A stretch of DNA of 64,000 nt from Onchidella celtica (GCA_963931925.1 OZ007574.1:37976938-38040937); one strand, 5' to 3'. Shown: positions 11,767-25,028, counted from the first letter of the stretch. The notes: a model not told the origin generated them from the letters alone. Program-made: numbers and translations.

Positions 11767-12579
11767 ACATGGTTTGAGGGAGGGGGGATCTGGAGTGTGT
11801 ATGTGAGTTTTTCAGTTATGGCCGAGACACAGGATACAGAGACGGTCCAATTCGCCAAATTCCGTCCGTCGACTTGCGCGCGTATCATCCATGTCAGCAA
11901 TGCAACAATTAGCACCACACCCCTTCATAATTGAACGAAAAAGACCAGCCAGTACCGCAGAGCTCTGTGGGTAGTACTCACCATGTTTATACGCGCGCAA
12001 GTTGTGGACATAGTAGTGAAAAAAGAAATGGTCCGTCTCGGTAATCTATGTCTCAAAAATAAAAGAGCTTGATAACTTAATATTTAAAGACAATGCCATC
12101 AAGCGCATCTTGCTGACAAAGAATAATTTGCTCAGTTTCTTAACAATGCAAAGAACAGAGGAGTACAGGAGCAAAGACTGGTATAAACAAAACAAAACTA
12201 ATCGCTTTGAAACCAAAGCCAAAAACAACATCAACAACAACAACAAAAAACGAAAAAAGAAACACACAAACACACACACAAAAAAACCCTCGAGATCTTC
12301 ATGAGGGTGGGGCGGAAATGAATAGTGTAGTAACCACTACAGATACCTGATATCTGTTGCCATGACAACACGGTATTTAGTACTCGGCCCCGTGATGAAC
12401 TGCCTACTTTGTTTTATCGACAAATGAAATTATGTATTCTGTGTGCGTGGCGCGGGAGACTGGTGGGGAATTGACGTACGCGAGCATTGTCTCTTTGTGT
12501 GGTGATGTTTTTGACGCACGCGCGCCCATCACCGTTAACTCCGCTCTCTTTGCTCTTTTTATCCGTTTGTCTGGTTCTG
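11767..12579. other. Gene-free spacer
   Basis: An A-rich stretch with CAACAA/CACACA runs lies at 12220-12290. No gene recognised. Confidence 0.4.
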
Positions 12580-12852
12580 TCTGTCTGTCTCTGTCTTTCT
12601 CTCACTCTCTTTCTTTACCCGCTCTCTCTCTTTCTTTACCCCCCCTCTCTCTAACTCTACCTCCCCTCTCTTTATTTCTCTCTCGACCCCTCTCCCTCTC
12701 TTTCTCTCTCTCTCTGACTTTCTCTGTCTCTTTCTCTCTATCTCTCTCTCTTTCTCTCTATCTCTCTTTCTCTCACTCTCTCTGTCTCTTTCCCCACTCT
12801 TCCCATCTCTCCCTCCTTCTTTCTTTCTTTCTCTCTCTCTCTCTCTCTCTCT
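12580..12852. repeat. (CT)n microsatellite
   Basis: Imperfect CT/TTTC/CCCT tract. The Ser/Leu-rich open frame over it is an artefact. Confidence 0.95.
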
Positions 12853-13619
12853 CACTGTTTTGCAGCAGTTCCGATAAATGCCCCTCCAACCCTTCCATAT
12901 ATTACATTCTCTCAAGATTGAACACGTTAAATTCTGTTTAGGTCACTGTTCATTTTCCATTTTTCTCCCCCTTATTTCCGCGTTCGGACCCCCCCCCCCG
13001 CCCTGCTCAGTTACTCATCCCTGGCCTTTTTCATTCACAGGTACAATCTCTTTCTTTCCATCATACCTGCCTTAGAACCCCTACCTGTCACATATTTATT
13101 CATTTCCTGTCATCCATTGCTTTACTCTTTTCTCTCATCTCTTGCAACAAAAGTTCGCGCCCCCCCCCCCCAGTCCCCCCTCTCCCCTCCCCTTTCCAGA
13201 TCATAATTTTTATTCTTTGTCTTTGGGGCCATCCATAAAGTACGTATGCTCGATTTTGGCAATTTTTGACTCACCTCTCCCTCCCTTCATGTACGCTTTT
13301 CATTCGTTTGGCCCCACCCCACCCCGATCCCCCGTCAGACCCCAAATCCCGCCTGCCGGCCCATCACCAACGTCCACTAAGTCTTTCTGTTTTTCCCTCC
13401 ATGCGTGTAGGATCGCACGTAATAATACGTGCTCACGTCAGTATTGATGCGGGGCTCATCAACTGCATATTTACAACCTTCCAACATTACGTGATGTCGT
13501 GCCAATACTGAAAATGCCGCAAAGGGAATCAAATCTCCTCAGCGAGCAATAATCTCTCTGCAGAACCTCTGAGCCGCTCATCTCGCCTGGTCTCCCAGCC
13601 GTGCCAGCATGCCATAGAT
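12853..13619. other. Gene-free spacer with oligo-C runs
   Basis: C runs of 9-12 bases near 12990 and 13160. No gene recognised. Confidence 0.4.
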
Positions 13620-14537
13620 CAGGGATGGCCAAACCGCGGCTCGTGAGCCACATGCGGCTCTTTGACTTCCAATATGCGGCTCGTGGAAATATGATGGCTG
13701 AGCTCTTTGTAATGACATTTTAATATAAAAGGTAAATAAGAGTAAATTTCAAGCTTTATAATTATTTACTGGGTATGAACTTAATTAATGTTCCCGTAGT
13801 TCAATACCGTATTTCGGTATAGTTAAAACAATCATCAGCCAAGCTTTTGAAAACATTTGGTATATATATAATGTGTACTTTGTATTTACTAATTACTGAA
13901 ACTAGTACAAATGAACAGTGTAAAAAAACAGCATACACGAGTAATCACATTGTTACATAGTTGTATTTCTTAATACTAGCCAACCCCGGCAAGATAAATC
14001 TTGCAAAATTTCCTTGTATCACATCCAGCTGCATATCTAGATCTTGGTCGCATTCATAACGGCACTTAGGTTTGATGCAGACTAATAGATCGTTTTGTTA
14101 CTCCACAATTCTTGGAGAATACTCAGATGTGATAAGTTGACTTTCGGCCGGCAATGAGTAAATAGTGACCGCAATTTCGGGCCACACTTTTCGGTTCTAT
14201 CTGATGAAAATGCGTCTCTGTTTTTGTAGCTCAAAAATTTTTAACATAAATAATAGTAAAGACTGATTTTTTGTTCAAAATTAATGTGTCCACGAAACTC
14301 ATCATCAAAAAGTAAGACAGTATACAAAATTGCATAATTTTTGATGGCCTAGGCGTGAAGTTTTAGCTGCTTACAGGTTCACCCTCTAGCTCAATTATAG
14401 TAACATAACATAAAAGTCTTGTAACAAATGTATATTAACAATAAAAACGTGTGTTTATTTTATTGATATCTTGTATCTCTCGAACATATGAAGTTGATCG
14501 TATCTGGCTCTTCCCTTAAGCAAGTTTGGCCACTCTG
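13620..14537. mobile_element. hAT-like non-autonomous element
   Basis: The left end CAGGGATGGCCAAACCGCGGCTCG and the right end AAGTTTGGCCACTCTG have the CAGGG...TGGCCAAAC terminal style of hAT transposons and are imperfect inverted repeats. The ~918-bp interior is AT-rich with no transposase frame. No matching 8-bp flanking duplication was found, so this is an old copy or one boundary is wrong. Confidence 0.5.
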
Positions 14538-14683
14538 GCCAAGGGTTTCCAACGTTTGTCATCTCGTTTATCCCTGGCAACTTTTCGAAAGTAAATCCCC
14601 CCCCCCCCACCCCCGGTTTGTTCAGTTAATTGGGTTTACTACACCTATAGCATGATAAAGCAGCAACCGACAAAGGCGAAAGT

Positions 14684-14910
14684 CACCATTCCCTTAAACT
14701 GTAGTAATCAGTCTTGTCTACTTCACTTTAGCACTACTGGTCTAGTTCTAGTTACAATGAATTTTTGAAATGTTTGCTATTCGATTATTTTTCGGCTTAG
14801 GAGTCTATAACCAAGATCATTCAATGCAGCTTTGAATGTAATTGAATATAGAATAAATACGTAAATCGATTTTTCAAATTTTGAAGTTAATGCAGTCTCA
14901 GGGAATGGTG
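14684..14910. mobile_element. P-family TIR MITE copy 1
   Basis: The left end CACCATTCCCTTAAACTGTAGTAA and the right end (reverse complement) CACCATTCCCTGAGACTGCATTAA match at 20 of 24 bases. A second copy with the same ends and interior lies at 50708-50880. No coding capacity; the target duplication is not evident. Confidence 0.65.
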
Positions 14911-15419
14911 GCGATTTAAAAATGCTGTTTTCAACAGAATTATTTTGGGTTCAAATAACAATAAAGATAATAACAGCAAATAACATGATCACAATGTTAT
15001 TTCACCTGTTTATGATCAGGTAATGATGAACAACTACAAGTATACTATAACAAATCCAGAATCAGCAAATTTACCGTCCCCCCCGCCCCCTACCCCACGG
15101 GAGTTGGCGAAATTTACCCCACGGAGAACCAGGTTGGGGACCCCTGCCATATATACCCACGCCTTCCTTGTTATCACAAAACGAGGTAAGACCGGGTGAC
15201 ATTCTATAAAGGTCAACATGAAGCCTCCAGGGGACAACAACACCAAAACATTAATGGGTATTTTTTTAAAGCATAGCAATGGGCCTCACACTACTAAAAC
15301 ATTGAAGGTAAAGGAAAGCAATTAACTCTCCCCCAGTCTGGATTGAACCTCTGATACCTTCTGTCGAGCGAAAAGAACACAAAATTGGAAAATCACACAC
15401 ATGCCCTCTTTCTTCGTCT
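14911..15419. other. Gene-free spacer
   Basis: A lone GGTTGGGGACCCCTG at about 15133-15148 looks like one end of a hAT element, but no partner was found. Nothing else recognised. Confidence 0.4.
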
Positions 15420-15595
15420 GTCACTCACACACACACTCTCTCTCTCTCTGCACACACACACACACAGCGCTCCATATTTTCTTTCTCTCTTTCACTTTCG
15501 CACACACACATATATACCTCATACATACTCCTCTCTCTCTCCCACTCTGTCTCTGTGACGCTCACGCACACACACGTATACACACATGCACACCA
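15420..15595. repeat. (CA)n/(CT)n microsatellite
   Basis: Mixed ACAC and CTCT runs, followed by a poly-A/AAAAG tract at 15607-15645. Confidence 0.9.
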
Positions 15596-16059
15596 GTAAA
15601 CGATGTAAAAAAAAAAAAAAGGTAAAAAAGAAAAGAAAAGAAAAACAATCCCACAAGCCATTGTTATCTGGTAGCCACTACCACGGAGCTTTGCAAATAA
15701 ATGAAGTTCTTTGTTTGTTTTTTGTTTCAGTTTCGTTTTATTTTGCCACATTTCAATCTGCAACATTGCTTACGGCGGTGATTCGCCGATTAATTAATGT
15801 GGATTTCTTTAATCCTAACAGAAAAATCAATTTCCAAAATGGATGGATGGATGGCTGAATAGCCGGATGATGGGATAAGGGGATGATAGGATGGAACAGT
15901 GAAACGATAGTTGAATCGATGGATGGATAAGTAAATGGGATGTTGGCATCGGTAAATGGGATGAGCTGATAGATAGAGCGTGGGTAAATAAGTAGTAATG
16001 TGTCACTAGATAATGGAGGTTATATAAATAGTCCTAAAGTATCGCTTATTGGTCAGATC

Positions 16060-16530
16060 ATTTTAGAAAATTATACTGTTCTGAATTAGTGTTTGTACGG
16101 TGGCCACTGAATAATACTTTTCTGAAGTATATTGTTGGATCGACGGACACCGGATAATACTATTCTGAGCTAGGGTTCGTGCGAATGGCCTTTGAATAAT
16201 ATTGTTCTGAACTAGTATTTGTACGATGGACAGTGAATAATACTTTCTAAACTAGTGTTTGTACGATGGACAGTGAATAATACTGTTCTGAACTATTGTT
16301 GGGACGGTGGACAATGAAGAATACTGTTCTGAACTGTTGTTTGGCCAATGAATATCGGATAAAACTATTCTGAGCTACGGTTTTTGCGAAAGACATCGAA
16401 AAATATTTTTCTTAAATATTGCATTGCTTGTGCGATCAGCATGGAACAATATTATTCTGAGTTATTGTCTGTATCGTGAGCTCTGAATAGTTATTGTGCT
16501 GAGCTATTATTTGTATGATTAGAATTAGAG
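16060..16530. repeat. Diverged 41-bp minisatellite, about 11 units
   Basis: A unit close to AATACTGTTCTGAACTAGTG plus TTTGTACGATGGACAGTG recurs with the TTCTGA core near 16080, 16121, 16164, 16206, 16246, 16287, 16328, 16369, 16410, 16456 and 16498, so the period is 40-46, mostly 41. Units differ by substitutions and small indels. No protein frame runs through it. Confidence 0.85.
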
Positions 16531-16612
16531 TTAACTCAAACAATGCTGAAAATTGTTGGTACCTGATCTTTGGAAATCGATTCAGAGCACATAATGGTAT
16601 AAACCGGAAAGG

Positions 16613-16759
<147 letters not shown>

Positions 16760-17227
16760 GATTCCATCGTTCATTCCAAATGATTTCTTGAAAACTGCTT
16801 CGTTATCAGAATAAGCTTACAGATCGCCAGCTTTATATCTCAGCTCTAGCGAGTTCGGGCTATCCTACAATGACGTGTGGCAAACAATCAATTTGCAAAT
16901 CGGGCAAAAACCTGCCTCAGATCGATACTACCTCTGTTGGTATTTATTCCCCCCCCCCTCCCTCTCTCTCTTTTTTTTTTTATACTCATTGTGACTCTAC
17001 CACACTCACTGCTGTGAGTTGTGAACTGTTGTGAGTTGTGATCTGCGCCTAACAGGCTTCGTTACAATTTGCTCCGAGATAGAGAGAGAGAGTGAGTGAG
17101 ACAGCGAGAGGGAAAGAAGCAGTGCAGTGTGTTTAGCGCCTCGCAGGCAGCTCCATTCTGCTCTGTGGTTGACATGAGATTGTGTGCATATTATGTACAA
17201 TTAGAATGTGGGAGTGAATGCGTTTGT

Positions 17228-17316
17228 AAAGTAGTAAATAAGTTCTGTAAAGCGCTTAGAGCCTGTGGAACAGGGTTAAGCGCTATATAAATGCCATTTA
17301 TTATTATTATTATTAT
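17228..17316 (+). mobile_element. LINE 3' tail (CR1/Jockey-like), truncated
   Basis: TGTAAAGCGCTTAGAGCC...GCGCTATATAAATGCCATTTATT followed by (ATT)n. The same 3' signature closes the coding LINE remnants at 22815 and 36640, so this is a short 5'-truncated copy. Confidence 0.65.
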
Positions 17317-17813
17317 TTTTTGTTTATTTTGGTTTGTTTCTTTTTAATTTTTAAAATCCCTTTGTGTCACTCGGTTTAAGTTTCCCTTTTACGATCTATC
17401 ACGACATCATTTTAGAAAATGCGTGCAGGCACTTTCAAGACTGCCTATCGATTTTAGACTGAATTGCCTGTTATTCTGTTGTTTTTTTCACGGACTACTG
17501 TAAACATCCATATGTTCAAGGTGCAATAGGTTTTTCAGGATTGCTTGCAACAAACTCCGTGTCCTCCTCTTCAGGATTCTTTTCTTGGTCTTTCTCTGTT
17601 CACTTTTTGCTTTTTCTTTTCAGCTCGCTCATTCCTCTGTATCGTTCTTCATTTTTTTTGTTCCTTCTAGATTTCCCTGCAAATTAAATATGACGCTCTC
17701 TTCTTCTTTCAAGCTTTCTGTCTATCGCGCTTGTTTTTTCCTTGTTCATTTACGATTCCGTTATGATAGGCTTCAGTTTCCTGATTAATGTCATCTTAAA
17801 CGTCATAAATGTT

Positions 17814-17817
<4 letters not shown>

Positions 17818-17910
<93 letters not shown>

Positions 17911-17968
17911 GAGAAAGTGAGAAAGAAAGTGAGAGAAAGAGAAAGGGAGGGAGGGAGGGAGAGAGGAA

Positions 17969-18000
<32 letters not shown>

Positions 18001-18081
18001 AGCAGGGGAAGCGAGAGAGACGAAGCGGTGAGATTAGATAGAAAGATAGATTGATAGATAGATAGAGAGAGAGAGAAAGAC

Positions 18082-18112
<31 letters not shown>

Positions 18113-18120
18113 AGAGAGAT
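17818..18120. repeat. (GA)n microsatellite with GAAA/GATA variants
   Basis: About 300 bases of GA, then GATA and (GT)n at 18125-18160. Open frames over it are repeat artefacts. Confidence 0.95.
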
Positions 18121-18179
18121 CGATATATATGTGTGTGTGTGTGTGTGTATGTGTATGTGAAATAGCATGTCACTATTTC

Positions 18180-18250
18180 ATTGTCAAGCACTCAGGGGTC
18201 CACTTTGTGGAAATTGGTTCTATATAAATGTATTCCATCATTATTACTAT
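18180..18250 (+). mobile_element. LINE or SINE 3' tail fragment
   Basis: CAAGCACTCAGGGG...GGTTCTATATAAATG followed by ATTATTACTATT, resembling the tails at 17228 and 37385. Confidence 0.45.
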
Positions 18251-19179
18251 TTTCATCACTATCAACATCATCAATGAAAAATCAAAAACAAAACAAAATA
18301 CAAAGCGAGGCAGGAAATTACATTCTACAAACAAGATACAAGATTTCAGTCACAAGCCAGCGGATATTGGCTGCCGGTAACTTATTATGACAATTTTCTC
18401 CAAAACCTAGACCAAACACTTGAATGCTGTTACAATAATGCGTTGTGTAAGGTACTTTAGCTGGAAATGTCATCCTGATAAATCTTCATTTCCATTAACC
18501 TGAAAATCATGAGAGTGCGTGAAATCTATAAACTTTACTGTGTGACTGTACTGTTGCGCTACAAGAGCACCGTGACAGATCTGTTAGACATCGGTTTTGA
18601 CTGTTCAGTAGTGTAAATTCTATGGTTTTGACACCAATTTGAAGAATTTCCTCTGAAACAATCAGCGGGTCAGACTTCTTTCTTTCTCACCAGTGCACCA
18701 GGCACCGTTTAAAACTCTACAGTCCACAAACAAAAACCTTCCACAGTGCTCTATGGGTCCGCATTTGAACTTCTTACCCCTCACCCCCCCCCCCCCCCAC
18801 AACCACACGCACAATACACCCGCGGCCCCCTTCTCCCCAAAAAGAAATTTGAACTTTCGAATAACAAGAAGCGAATGTTCCAGCCCACAATACGTTCATG
18901 GTATGGCCTAACATAAAGAGCATTCTCATCCATGGCATGCATTTTTAATAATAGTCGACGTCTTTGTACATATTGCTGTGTACACGGTGTTCTACATACA
19001 TAGGCAACCTATCAGTTTAGCACGTACAACAAGCTTAAAAAAACTGTGAGCAAATTAAATTCATAATGGAAAAATACAACATGACAACAAAATTAGGGTG
19101 AACGCCCATATGTGAATGTCTCCAATTGAAACATGCTTAATATCGACATCAGGGCTCCCCCTTTTCTGTCATCATCTTC
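18251..19179. other. Gene-free spacer
   Basis: A ~16-base C run sits at about 18785. No gene recognised. Confidence 0.4.
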
Positions 19180-19380
19180 CTAACCGGGAACGGCACAGTC
19201 AGCTGCTGGCAGACAAGAAATGCACACCATAATGATTGTCCTATATTTCCTTAATAAATCCGGGAAGACCCTATCATACAAAGCCCGGTCAGACACAGTC
19301 AGCTTTTGCCATCATTTCTTGGGTGCACATTTTGCTGGCAGCGCCTGGCTGTGTCTTATCGGGCTTAGTATGACACCCCT
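19180..19380 (+). mobile_element. R-family palindromic MITE copy 2
   Basis: Contains CAGACAAGAAATGCACACCAT, then TCATACAAAGCCCGGTCAGAC and, 70 bases later, the inverted GTGTCTTATCGGGCTTAGTA. Matches 7583-7785 (inverted) and 40500-40672. Confidence 0.65.
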
Positions 19381-20540
19381 TCCTCCACCCTCTCGTGATC
19401 AGACATAGGTTGCCCCGTATCGTTAAGAATTTCTCACACACACTTTAACGTAAAATAGCCCCCCCCCCCCCCCACTCCAAATGCAAACACAGAAATATTA
19501 ATAACAAAAAATGATTTCTATATAAATTAAAAAGTGTTTCAAACCACAAATCATTTTGGACATTACATTGCGTTATTCAGATACAGAACACCAGACACTA
19601 GGGGGTACTACAAATGTTTTGAGCGTAGGGAGTAATGATTTTTTTAGGAGGTCATGAAAAAGTGCACTATTCCCCCTTGTTTTGTCATAGTATTCAGTGA
19701 CGTTGATAGAACCCATCTAATCTGTTTCTAAATACAAACTAATGCACGACTTTACCTCCATATTAGTTGGATTTTGAAAGATTTTGTTGGATTATATTTT
19801 TTTCTGAAAAAAAAAGGGGCTTAAGTTTATTAGCCATTCATTCTCGATTAGAGATTTGGCAAACACTTTAAATTATTATTTCATAATCCTCGCAGCCCAT
19901 TTTTTGTGTGTGTAAAAATGACATTAAATACCAAGATTTTTTGGGTTGTCAAGAATCACATCTACAATAATGAGAAATCACGCAGTAATTGTGGTTCTTA
20001 TTCTGTACGTGATTTATTTTCCAAGCAAGGGTGGGGATAAAAGGATAACAAGTGAGAAGTTCAAGATTTCTACTGACAACTCTGAGACAGGTCAACAGTA
20101 ATTAACAAAACTTTGTGTGCATGCATGTAGTGCGAACTAATAGGTATTCCCAGTGTGGACGAGGCATGCTGTCCCTAGAAGTGGGGATCCACTGCAAGGA
20201 CTGCATTTTTAAATTTTTTTTACGTCAATGTTAGCCTATGTGTTTGAGAAATTCTGTTTGGCACGGGGCAATCTATACATGCACGGCATGCTGACCCAAG
20301 AAGTGGGGATCCACTGCAGGAAGTGAATAGATATTGATTGCCATTAATTCTCAATAGGCACTCCGCGCTCAAATTGTCTGCCATGCGCATTCACGTCCAA
20401 AACTATAAAAGTACAGGCAATTCAGGCATGGACCAAATGCAAAATTGGCTATTGACGACAGCGTAACAATTTTGAAATGTGTAAAAGTCACGATGTGAAA
20501 AAATGTTATTGGAATCTCTCACGAACTTGTGCATAAAACA
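19381..20540. other. Gene-free spacer with a short direct repeat
   Basis: GGCATGCTG...AGAAGTGGGGATCCACTGCA occurs at about 20164 and again at about 20287. A 17-base C run lies at about 19459. Nothing else recognised. Confidence 0.45.
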
Positions 20541-20730
20541 TTAAGGCTTAACGGCGCCTTGTACCAAGTCTGTTTTTGCGTCTTGTATTGACTCAGACTT
20601 GAAGTTCTTTTGAGTCAACTACTGAGACAGTACTCTTACAGAGTCTTATTAGTAGGCGAGGTCCAGTTTAATTCCATATTCCACAAAACTGAGGCAAACA
20701 GACTTGGCCCAGCGCGTTATGCGCTTAACC
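20541..20730. mobile_element. F-family MITE copy 3 (best preserved)
   Basis: The left end TTAAGGCTTAACGGCGCC..CAAGTCTGTTTTTGC and the right end GGCAAACAGACTTGGCC..GCGCGTTATGCGCTTAA are inverted repeats. The interior has GACTCAGACTTGAAGTTC and GGCGAGGTCCAGTTTAATTC. No coding capacity. Confidence 0.65.
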
Positions 20731-21284
20731 GTCATTATTTGTGTTACGTATATACAAGGCAGTCCTTGGCGTTTCTGGCTATATTTCCAACAGACAGTTT
20801 CCCCGTCTTCTTTGGATTTCTTCTGTGGTGGTTGTGCTCCAGATGATTCAGTAACAGTGATTGGACTACAGTGTGATGTTAACATACAGATTTGCAGCAA
20901 TACACAGAGTGTCCTAGGGATCCGGGTCCTTAGGCACTTTTACTTGTATGCGAAATACATTTGTTGAAGCAGTGTTAATTTTATTTGACTTGTGAAATAT
21001 TTCCACGTTGCATCATAACATTAACTAATATCAGGTTTAAGATTTTTCCCTCAGCATTTAACACCCTCTAATTATTTTAATGAAATATTAATATATCAAA
21101 ACGCTTTTCCACCAACCTACTATAGCTGTAAAACGATGGTGACAAGCAATAACATTTCATCAGAGAGCGATAATATTTTCTTCAAATCAAACCACTGATT
21201 CAGATGCAAATATTTACTAAAGCTCATAAGTCATGCAAACACTATTTGCATAAAGGCCTCCATGTTGCCATAGGACTCATGGTG

Positions 21285-21460
21285 AACTGAGTCATGTCTT
21301 GTCTGGCGTCGGTTTTGACTGGGATTCAGACTTAAACTTCCTTTGAATCAACTACACTGGCGAGTTTCATTCTCATTAGTGAGCGTCCTCCTGTTTAAAT
21401 CCAGAGTCCACATCCCAGACTAAAGCAGAGACAAAACAAAATTCGACTCGACAGTGCAAC
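21285..21460. mobile_element. F-family MITE copy 4
   Basis: Shares GGCGTCGGTTTTGACT, CAGACTTAAACTTCC and TTGAATCAACTAC with the other F copies. The right end is diverged. Confidence 0.5.
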
Positions 21461-22369
21461 ACTAGCCTGAAGCACTGGTTGTGTACATAGCAAATTTAAA
21501 TATTTTGTTGTGTGTCAGTAGTGTGGGAAAAGGAGGTCGGCACATCCAATCTCAAATATGTCGTTCTCAGTGGTAATGTAGGCAAACTCTTACGTCACGC
21601 CCAGTCAGGGGTGGAGTTGGGTTGGGGTGGGGTGGGGGCGGGGGGCGCTGACCCTTGCAAAACACAAACAAACGAACAAACAAAATGTGCTCTCAACTCC
21701 TTGAAGGAAAATATTCATTTTTTGGTCAAATATACACCGAACTCCTTGACAGAATATTTTCTTTTTTTGGCTAAATATTCTCTGAACTCTTTGAAGGAAT
21801 ACATTTTTTTAAATTTCAATATTAGGAAGCACACTGTCTCAAATTCCCTTTCATGTTAGCAATGTGAATCTTTAATTTGCACTTCACGTAATTTTATGAA
21901 CTCACGTTACATAACATCACAAAGTGATCGATTTCAACTCCGGTGACATTTCTTCGATAGACTTTTCCATTTTGAAATAGCCATTACTGTACAACATGTA
22001 CATATATTCCTTTTGTCTGCAATTAATGGGGTAAAAGGCATTTTTTTAATATAAATCTCTTTACAGCTGTCATTAGAGAGAGATCAGTTTATTCATCTTC
22101 AGTGTCAGAGACAGATATGTTTAGTAAACTATCGACCCATCTCTGCGTTTAGCTCAAATAACTCTACATATTGCGTTGAGTTCATACTTAGGTGGTGTGT
22201 TGAAGGTCCATTATTATTCATAACTGCAACGAACAGAAACAATCTATGATGTCATTCTCTTACTATCTATATCCCTCTTAAGATATTTCCTTTCCATCTC
22301 TTGAGTATTTATGATATTTGATGATCAGAAAAGCATTCATATTTTTGTCTTATATGGAGACACGTTACT
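21461..22369. other. Gene-free spacer
   Basis: A short imperfect repeat (AACTCCTTGAAGGAA / AACTCTTTGAAGGAA) lies at 21690-21810. No gene recognised. Confidence 0.4.
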
Positions 22370-22545
22370 CCTGAGCCAGAGCATTGACCCAAGGGTACGA
22401 GTGCTCGCGTGCTTGTGAGAGGTCTAAGGTTCGAATCACATCTGGTGAAGTGTCCAGCCTATATACATTGTACTTAATTTCTCGAGATGTTTTCGCTAGC
22501 GGTTGAACTAACAGCGACCCCAATAATAATAATAATAACAATAAT
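22370..22545 (+). mobile_element. tRNA-like SINE, second family
   Basis: A tRNA-like head has TGAGCCAGAGCATTGACCC and box-B-like AGGTTCGAATCA at about 22427. An unrelated body and an (AAT)n tail at 22521-22545 follow. It differs from the SINEs at 4465 and 6353. It is not a functional tRNA, since no acceptor stem closes. Confidence 0.5.
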
Positions 22546-22814
22546 GATCATGAAAAGATCATTAATTTGTTTATAGCTCCATATCCAAACAATTTGCTCT
22601 AGACGCTTTACAGAAAGTCTTGTTCTCTTCATCTACAACTCACCCTCTCTCTCTTTTTCTCTCTCTCACCTACCCCCCCCCCCCCCATCTCTCCCTTTCT
22701 CTATCAAACACAAAATAGATAAATAAATAAATAGATAAATAAACAAACTGATTTGAAATGTAACAGAACTCATAAAACTCAAGTTATCTCGTCGTCTGTA
22801 TTTTTTGCCTTTAT

Positions 22815-23327
22815 GATTAATGCCTATAAAAAAGGAAAAAAAGATCATGCATCACCTCTATTTTCAGAGCTTGCACGGACTACCGGTAAAAAAACAAAAA
22901 CGAATAATGTATAAACTGCCTAGCCTGTGTCATAAATGTATGTACAAAAACGCACCAACTTATTTAACTGATCTTTTGACTCCCTATGTGCCATCACAGC
23001 ATCCTAGACCGTCTGCAGACACTAAAAAGTTTAAAATTCCCATGATGTCCCTTAAGACCATGGGTGAAAAATCTGTTTTCTTTTCAAGGGCCTCAGATTT
23101 GGAAATCTCTGCCTCTGTCTTTGAGAGAGACTGAAAATTTTATGACTTTTAAACATCAGCTGAAGACGCTGTGAATATCCAGCTTTTGCTTTTTCCGGCG
23201 TGTGCCTGGGTATTGTGTTTGATGAATTATATGATATGAATTAATGTTGTAAAGCGCTTAGAGCCTGGTTGTTAATGAGATGAAGGGCTATGTAAATGCT
23301 GTGTATTGTTATTGTTATTATTATTAT
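22815..23327 (+). mobile_element. LINE remnant, RT C-terminal end (CR1/Jockey-like)
   Basis: Translation gives LHGLPVKKQKRIMYKLPSLC, APTYLTDLLTPYVPS and LKTMGEKSVFFSRA, matching the usual CR1/Jockey C-terminal pattern LHWLPV..RI.YK, APxYLxDLL, G.xAFxxxAPxLWNSLP. The frame is degenerate after about 23130 (stop and frameshift). The 3' end has TGTAAAGCGCTTAGAGCCTG and (TTA)n. It is 5'-truncated and dead. Confidence 0.75.
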
Positions 23328-23714
23328 GAATTTGATGGTAACCATAATGTGAGTCATTATTATGCTAAAACTTGAATAATGCACACACAATGTCCAATGA
23401 CCAGTCCTAAATGAAAGAAAAAACACCAAATATATATACGGATATTACATCATGTAGCGACTATTTAAAAAAAAAAATCCCCATAGTCCATTAGGCTTAG
23501 GTGTATTTGGCCGTATCGTATTTAGCTCTTCATTAACACCGGATGATAGACTGATGTATCAGAGGAAGTATCGATTATATTATAATGAAGGACGTCCATT
23601 GTCCTACTGCTGTGGACCTTCCCGACAGCCGGTCGCTCAATAGACAATAGGATCTTCAATTTTGTTTTGCTTTCCATTCCACGGGTCTAGATGTCACAGT
23701 AAGCGATTGTGTCG

Positions 23715-23900
23715 AGCCAGCCAGTATTTGTACGCCAAACAGACGTAGATTTGTGTAGGATTTTTGTTGGAATTGGTCGGATTACTGTAGGAGCAGATTC
23801 TTTACAAAAACCCCGACATCAGGTGATCTAGGTAGGAAGGATGGCAATCCTAATTGCAAACTTGACGACAATCCTACACGTTGGATTTTCGTAGGGTATA
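23715..23900 (+). mobile_element. M-family MITE copy 3 (diverged)
   Basis: AGCCAGCCAGTATTTGTACG, CAGACGTAGATTTGTGTAGG and GCAAACTTGACGACAATCCTAC align with the other copies. The closing end is eroded. Confidence 0.65.
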
Positions 23901-25028
23901 GATCTCCCCGTAACAGAGACTGTATCACAGCATCATAAGAAATGTATTCCATGACTTCAACGGTGGCTTAACACTCCCTCTGTTGCTACTAACGAGCCAA
24001 AACATCAATAGCACTTGCCTGAACCGAGACTATAATTTAGTGTGATGAAACGCTAAAAAAAAAATCGATAGGTAAATTCTCTGTCGGTTAATACCGTGCT
24101 ACTAAAATTGTTCGCGGCCATTATCAAATTGTATTTCGCAAGTGATTTTTTAACACTGGCTATAAAGAGATCTTGACGTTGGCGTACTACCTACCCATCA
24201 TTGATATTAAGTATACGCTGCATTTTGCAATGCGATCTGTGTGGGATGTTCAAGAATACCAGAACTGTACAGTCATACCAGTCTAATTCGCTGGCACTAT
24301 CACGAAATCGCACAAGTGCAAGAGAACTAGTTTTTACCGAAGAAGAAAAACACAACAAAACAAAGTAAAGAACTCTTTTACACGAAATGTGTCCTGTATC
24401 TTGAGTGTATTTTTAGTTGTGAAGCTTGAGAATAACATTTGAAATGTTGTAACGAAATAACAATAGAAAAAAAATGACAAACATACTTCACAAAGGGTTC
24501 ATAGAATATTTAGCAAAATAGAGTTGTCACCTGCAGTTGTGCGAATGCACTTGGGCCATTTTGTCATAGGGCCAGCGATTATAAAATGCGTGGGCACGAG
24601 ATTGATTGTGATTCATGTCGTAACTCAATCTTTTTTCTGTTTCACCCTTGACAAGTTGTATAAAGCAAGCTGATAGATTTGCCCTCCAGGGTCAGAATAG
24701 TAAAAAAAGCCTTTCGATATTTCCTTCAGTTTTCTGTCAATGTTGGTGTAGGAAATTATGGCTCTGGAGTCTGTCTCACAGATAGTTGTTAAAATTGACC
24801 TTTTCGCATATTTATATAGAACCCAGTGTAAAATGCCTACATTTAAAGATGCTCCTCGAATGTGTGAAGTAGTTCGTATTTTATATTGTCTAATCCTCAA
24901 CCTCAACAGACAGAATTCTTCTTCTCTGGTTGACTGAACTCATATCAAGCTCAGGAGATTTTGCAACCATTGTGTGTGTGTGTGTGTGGGGGGGGGGGGA
25001 GAAGTCTGTTCCGTCAGGAGAATGTTGG
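23901..25028. other. Gene-free spacer
   Basis: No gene recognised. The minus-strand open frame at 24625-24906 has no family signature that I know. A G/T run lies at 24973-25001. Confidence 0.4.

Noticed and set aside
15129-15148. hAT transposon end GGTTGGGGACCCCTG
   Set aside because: No inverted partner found within reach, so no element could be bounded.
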